Shown here: positions 59,927-64,000 of the stretch, in pieces
How the letters are laid out: the number at the start of each line of letters is the position of its first letter
How positions within the stretch are numbered: position 1 is the first letter of the stretch
Program-made: the position numbers and the translations under genes
The notes under the pieces: generated by a model
Seen by the model: the letters and a program-made list of their open reading frames with translations, nothing else
What the model was told of the DNA's origin: nothing
Databases searched by the model: none
Assembly: GCA_947184155.2 (NCBI GenBank)
Contig: CAMXCT020001491.1
Span: forward strand, 603,501-667,500
Length of the DNA stretch: 64,000 nt
Source: Cladocopium goreaui
Taxonomy: Eukaryota > Sar > Dinophyceae > Suessiales > Symbiodiniaceae
Direction: 5' to 3'

Positions 59927-62900
59927 CTTGCGGTGAGGCTAGGCCATCGAGATTAGGGATTTGATAAACTACCCGGCCTGGTAAACGTTTACATAGCAAT
60001 GGAAAGATCCACCATTTTTCATGGGAAAATCCACTATTTCTATGGCCATTTTCCATTGCTATGTTAGTTCACCAGTGGGTATAAATGATGGTTTTCTATA
60101 GTTTATCTATGGTTTTTTTCTGATTTATCTATGGGATATTTTTATGTGTTTTTTTACGATGAAACCCATGATGAAAACCATAAATCAACCATAAACTATA
60201 GAAAATCAGTTTAAAAAAAAAACTATAGTAACTATAGTAAAAAGAACCATGAAGATCCATGAAGATCCATGAAGAATGTGATAGAATGTGTCTTTTTTCC
60301 ACCATGCAACCATTCAACCCCCCAGAAAACATGGTGTTTCTTCTCCCATGTTCCGCAGCATGGGTGGGCACCTGGCCATCGGCGGCCACCTGCACGCACA
60401 GCGGCTCGAAGATGATGGGCGTGTACGGCATCTTGGAGCCTTCGGGCCTCGATGTCCCCAGATATGGCCTATGAAGACATGGGGGAAAATGATGAGCAAC
60501 CACTGGAGGATGGTGATTTATCATGATTTATCCCAGTGGTGTAGCAAACAAATGATGATAAATCTGGATTTATCATGATTTATGTAACCCGTACTGGATT
60601 TATCATGATTTATCTGTGAGTGTAGCAAATCCCAGTTTTAAGGGGTGAAACGTGATGAAACAAAGAGTGAATATCAAACAATGTAATGCGATAATGGAAA
60701 CAACCAAGTTTGGCCTGCACTGGCCCCAACAAGTATGGCCGGCATCTGTGGATGCAAACTGCTGAGTTTAAAAGACATGACTCCATCTGCTCTGCCAAAA
60801 GAGCGTAACGTCTCAACTGGGCCCCAGGATCAACAAGCACCACCTCCAAAGTAAGAAGTAGGAAAAAACATCTAACAGATCCCTTCAAAAATCCACCAAG
60901 TGGGGAAAATTATCTACAAATCCATTTAAAATCATATAAAATCATCTACCAATCCATATAAAATCCATATAAAATCCATCTTCAGTGAAAGATTGTTACC
61001 TCAGATCCTCCTGATTCGCCGGGCGCCCCATCTCCCCATCTCCCCATCTCGGCTCGCCCACACTCCGCCCATCTCTTCGAGCGCCTCACCTCAAATGTTA
61101 TGGAGAAATTGTGAGAAAGTTGCTTCACAGAATCGAAACTCATATATGATACACTATATATATATACATAGATATATAGATAGTACATATATATATATAT
61201 ACATATATATGTGTGTCTTATAAGTTATGTGTATATGTATATGTGTGTGTGTGGTTGTTTATTTATTATTTACTAATTGCTTATTTATGACATAATATGT
61301 TGGTTCAGTTCATTTGCAGGGTAAACTTCCGATGGTTGCTTGCATTCCCACTTTTTACCGAACCCAAAAAGACAAAAGGAGGAGGACTATAGGATTGGAA
61401 CTGTCTAAATACCAACTCCTATACGTACCCTCTGGTAAACGTTTACATAACTATGGAAAATCACCATGTTTAATGGGAAAATCCACGAACTTTCTATGGC
61501 CATGGCTTCTATGTCGCAAACTGTGAATGTCATTACCAGAGGGTAGTTCTCCAGTCCTCCAGGTTCACATTTCAGGCATAAATTCTTGGCTCATAATGTT
61601 CATCTGTTCATTCGATTGCTGTCAGATAGACTCATTATGGCTCCATACAAGGTACTTTGACCGATTTTCCCACCAAATACTCACCTTCATTGTGCCAAAA
61701 CCACCCATGCTAACCAGTATAATATCAAATAATATCTAAATAACCTAAGAATGACTGGTTGGTGGTATACCTACCCCTCTGAAAAATATTAGTCAGCTGG
61801 GGTTATTATTCCCAACATATGGAAAGTCATAAAATTCATGTTCCAAACCACCAACCAGATGAACAGTCCTAGTAAAAATCTCAAAGTACCACCCTCTCAA
61901 CATCTCTTAGCCCCGTGAAATTCCCGGAAATTCTGGGACTTTCCCCGTCGGAGAAACGCAATGCCGCGCGCCGCAGCACCCGCTGGCGCAGGTCCTCGCT
62001 CACGCGCTGCGAGTCGTAGATCCACCACTGGCGATGAAAGCGATGAAAACAGCATCCGTTGATCAGAAAATGTCCGTTGATGATCTATGTATCAATTTAT
62101 TAGTAGTTATAGTTATATCTATATGCATCCATTGATTTAGCATCTATTTATCTATATATCTATGTCTATAATCAATCTGTGTGATACATAAGCTGTATTT
62201 CTACCTCAGCCTGTATATCTATTTGAACCATGAGTTTTGCATCTTTGGAGATCTCAAAAAGACGGCCCGTACCTCATCGTGCTCCAGCTGGCCGCCCACT
62301 AAGCCCCAGGTCTGCGGGTTCTTAGCAGGGCGTCTACCGTGAAGGTGGGAGAACGGAAATTCCACCAAAAAAAGGCCCAAAATATCTGAAAATCTGGAAA
62401 ACATCTGGAAAACTTGCTGGCTTTGAAGTGAAAATCTGGAAATCATCTGGAAAAGTTGCTGACTTTGAAGGGTATATAATGATATGATATGATATGATAT
62501 GATATGATATGATATGATATGATATGATATATATATATATAATGTGGGCACAACCTGATTTACAGTATCACATGGTGACGAGTTGCTGGTGAATTTGCAC
62601 CGGAGATGGTGTGTTTCTCAAAATTTCCGAGCATCTGAGAGGTGCTTGGCGCGGTACTGCAGCAACACCTTGAAGCCGATTCACCAGGGGTCAGCGGGGG
62701 GCCAAATTGGTTCTAAGATCCTTGAGGCATCTTGAGGCATCTTGAGGCTTTGATGCTGGATTTGTGCTTATCAAGTCATGTTCACATCCGATGCGGCTGA
62801 CACCTCAGAACATGTGAAACAAAAAACATTGAAAAAAACAGTTCGCAGAAAATGCCAGACCTTATCCTCTGGTAAACTAACATAGCTATTGAAAATCACC

Positions 62901-63087
62901 GTCTTTAATAGGTAAATCAACGAACTAAATGGGCCATTTTCATTGGGGAAACCCTCAAAAAATGCCCAACCTCCATCCCAGGCCCCAGTTCCAACCCACC
63001 AAAAAACCACCTGTCCCCGTCGGCCTCAAAGTCCTCACCATCCGTGGGCCGCAGCAGCAATACGAAGGCACCCGGCCGCATTGTGGG
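59834..63087 (-). CDS. Nudix hydrolase gene, multi-exon (span)
   Basis: Seven or more exons assemble to a Nudix domain. Nudix enzymes hydrolyse nucleoside diphosphates linked to another moiety, using the box G-x5-E-x7-R-E-x2-E-E-x-G to bind a divalent metal. Here the box is split: WGLVGGQLEHDE (62273-62320), RVLRRAAL (61958-62006) and R-EALEEMGG (61064-61089). The spacing between the first E and R-E is longer than the classic seven, an insertion of roughly a dozen residues. Upstream AFVLLLRP and VLLQYRAKH are typical of the first strands. The substrate cannot be told. Confidence 0.78.
59970..60081. mobile_element. F1 element with GGCC-variant left end
   Basis: Left TACCCGGCCTGGTAAACG, right GTTCACCAGTGGGTA. 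Confidence 0.82.
60372..60447 (-). CDS. Nudix-gene exon, MPYTPIIFEPLCVQVAADGQ
   Basis: Acceptor ATCGAG|GCCC, donor CAG|GTGCCC. PEGSK then MPYTPIIFEPLCVQVAADGQ. High third-position GC. Function of this part is unknown; position suggests the C-terminal half of the Nudix protein. Confidence 0.65.
60777..60843 (-). CDS. Nudix-gene exon, VVLVDPGAQLRRYALLAEQM
   Basis: Acceptor TTGGAG|GTGG. Reads VVLVDPGAQLRRYALLAEQM in the phase needed after EEMGG. The frame stays open for about 30 further residues, so the donor is uncertain; T|GTCTTT was taken. Confidence 0.6.
61064..61089 (-). CDS. Nudix box exon, EALEEMGG (26 nt)
   Basis: Acceptor TTTGAG|GTGA, donor GGA|GTGTGG. Codons GAG GCG CTC GAA GAG ATG GGC GGA encode EALEEMGG, the catalytic R-E-x-x-E-E-x-G once the split arginine is added from the exon before. 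A micro-exon carrying the metal-binding glutamates. Confidence 0.8.
61152..61265 (+). repeat. TA/TG microsatellite
   Basis: (TA)n with ATAGATAG, then GTATATGTGTGTG. Confidence 0.85.
61426..61545. mobile_element. F1 element
   Basis: Left TACCCTCTGGTAAACG, right CATTACCAGAGGGTA; the right arm has GTCGCAAACTGTGAATG. Confidence 0.85.
61755..61858. mobile_element. F2 element
   Basis: Intact 12-bp ends, flanked by ATGA on both sides. Confidence 0.87.
61958..62006 (-). CDS. Nudix exon, RVSEDLRQRVLRRAAL
   Basis: Acceptor TCGCAG|CGCG, donor C|GTTTCT. RVSEDLRQRVLRRAAL plus a split arginine codon completed by the next exon. The segment supplies A-A-L-R ahead of E-A-L-E-E. Confidence 0.78.
62273..62320 (-). 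CDS. Nudix exon, NPQTWGLVGGQLEHDE
   Basis: Acceptor CTAAG|AACC, donor GAG|GTACGG. NPQTWGLVGGQLEHDE holds the conserved T-W-G-L-x-G-G and the first glutamate side of the Nudix box. The usual proline (WGLPGG) is replaced by valine. Confidence 0.82.
62475..62545 (+). repeat. ATATG pentamer repeat
   Basis: Ten or more units of GATAT followed by (TA)n. Confidence 0.93.
62633..62668 (-). CDS. Nudix exon, VLLQYRAKHLSD (36 nt)
   Basis: Acceptor TTCAAG|GTGT, donor GAT|GCTCGG. Twelve codons, VLLQYRAKHLSD, the second strand and the R-x-x-x region before the Nudix helix. It joins in phase 0 to NPQTWGLVGG. Confidence 0.72.
62865..62945. mobile_element. F1 left part
   Basis: Begins ATCCTCTGGTAAACTAACAT and stops after GGGCCATTTTCATTG; the right end is absent. 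Confidence 0.55.
63039..63087 (-). CDS. Nudix exon 1, MRPGAFVLLLRPT
   Basis: Contains ATG at 63081 followed by RPGAFVLLLRPTD, the usual first strand of a Nudix fold. An acceptor (GACCAG) lies just before, so ATG may be internal. The donor G|GTGAGG is good, but the next exon joins in frame only if a GA donor four bases earlier is used; this junction is unresolved. Confidence 0.6.
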
Positions 63088-63427
63088 CTGGTCGCTGGTG
63101 GAAATGTTGGCTTTGTGTGGTCATCATTTCAATGACAAGTCTATTTGGCGTGGCCAAAACTATTACTTTTGAAGCTGAAAAGATGTTTTGAGCTGTGGCA
63201 AAAGCCAAGTTGTGATTTTCGTTGCTGGTGGCGTGTCGCCAGTCCGACTGGTGCGTGGCTAGCGATCCTGTTGTTTTGAGATATGCAGCTGCATGCCGAG
63301 CTCCAAATGGATGATGCTGAAGGTAAGTGAAGGAAAGGTGATAGGTACACGGTATACATGATGATACTGATGGAGGTACTGATGAATCCTCTTGTGCTGA
63401 TAATCATAGATAACAATAGGCATTGGC

Positions 63428-63458
63428 GTTGATGATGATGATGATGATGATGATGATC
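63428..63458 (+). repeat. GAT trinucleotide repeat
   Basis: About nine GAT units; reads poly-His/Ser on the minus strand. Confidence 0.9.
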
Positions 63459-63777
63459 CAATAACAATCATCAACCCCCTGGGAAGAAAACAGTTCAACA
63501 CTTGCCTCACCAGCCTGGACGCTGTGGTCATGATGACCTGCCACTGGGGTGAAAGATCACCAGCGCGGCAGGAGACAGATAGATGAGACAGGCAACGGAA
63601 GGATCTTCACTCGGCTTCCATCAAGGGATGGCAGGGAAGCAGTGTCCAGTAGCATGAGCCAAATGAAGCGGGCATGCGGATGTCTATGATTCAATGATAC
63701 ACCAAATATATCCACTTTTCCCTCCTTTCTGCCCCCTAAAGTTTCATGCTTGTGATTGTGCTTCTCGAAGCCAGGTC

Positions 63778-63869
63778 AAGAACTCAAATAGGTCCACTTG
63801 GCCTCCTCGTCAGCCACATGGCAAGCCACACAAGCTGCCCGAAGCGCATGTTGAGTGTGGTGGTTGTGC
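63778..63869 (-). CDS. Coding island at the right edge
   Basis: Two minus frames are open. One has ATG and reads MRFGQLVWLAMWLTRR with high third-position GC, like the start of a protein. The other reads HALRAACVACHVADEEAKW and stops (TGA). It could be a first exon of the Nudix gene or the last exon of a gene beyond the window. Confidence 0.3.
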
Positions 63870-63977
63870 TGGTGTCAAAAGCTGGGGGCGCTCACTCTTA
63901 CGCCTAAATACTCCCTGACTGAGAGTACTACTCTAGAAAAACAACTCATGGAAGTTTCATGAAGTTTCTTTCCATGG

Positions 63978-64000
63978 TTCACTGGATTGGTTTAAGGGAA
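63978..64000. mobile_element. F7 end, cut by the window edge
   Basis: TCACTGGATTGGTTTAAGGG is the left end of F7; the rest lies beyond the window. Confidence 0.5.

Overview
This window looks like nuclear DNA of a dinoflagellate, probably a Symbiodiniaceae- or Polarella-like alga; that is inference from architecture, not from a marker gene. The signs are: many very small GC-rich coding islands (26 to about 190 nt) in AT-rich DNA, roughly one per kilobase; all convincing islands on the minus strand; splice donors that mix GT, GC (often AAG|GC) and GA, with acceptors almost always AG|G; and introns packed with short palindromic MITE/introner-like elements. No long intact ORF is a real gene. The longest open frames are translations of microsatellites or of a heptamer minisatellite.

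Layout, read in the direction of transcription (minus strand, from 63 kb down to 1 kb). About 63.1-59.8 kb: exons of a Nudix hydrolase, with a Nudix box assembled from three exons, one of them only 26 nt. About 59.6-58.3 kb: unassigned exons. About 57.9-34.3 kb: a large ankyrin-repeat protein whose exons alternate between the first half of a repeat (GATPL..AA..G type) and the second half (..VV.LLL..GAD.. type). Most junctions join in frame with good splice sites. About 33.8-9.9 kb: a string of coding islands I could not assign to a family. About 9.0-3.4 kb: exons of a voltage-gated ion-channel-like protein, including an S3 segment and an Arg/Lys-rich S4 split over at least three exons, one of 30 nt. 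About 1.7-0.9 kb: two further exons, one very basic.

Between the exons lie about 41 copies of one palindromic element (F1, TA...CCCTCTGG/CCAGAGGG...TA, about 105 bp), 8 copies of F2 (CTGGTTGGTGG ends, apparent 4-bp target duplications), and smaller sets called F3 to F7 here. The intron around 41-45 kb carries a 1.6 kb heptamer minisatellite and a 1.3 kb degenerate tandem array; the intron around 49-53 kb carries a roughly 400-bp tandem array with internal palindromes. Many (TA)n, (TG)n, TCTA and TGTATGTC microsatellites are scattered through.

The genes may be a unidirectional cluster, as is usual in dinoflagellates, or some may be parts of larger fused proteins; the sequence alone does not show gene boundaries clearly. 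No tRNA, rRNA, CRISPR array, transposase or convincing promoter was seen.
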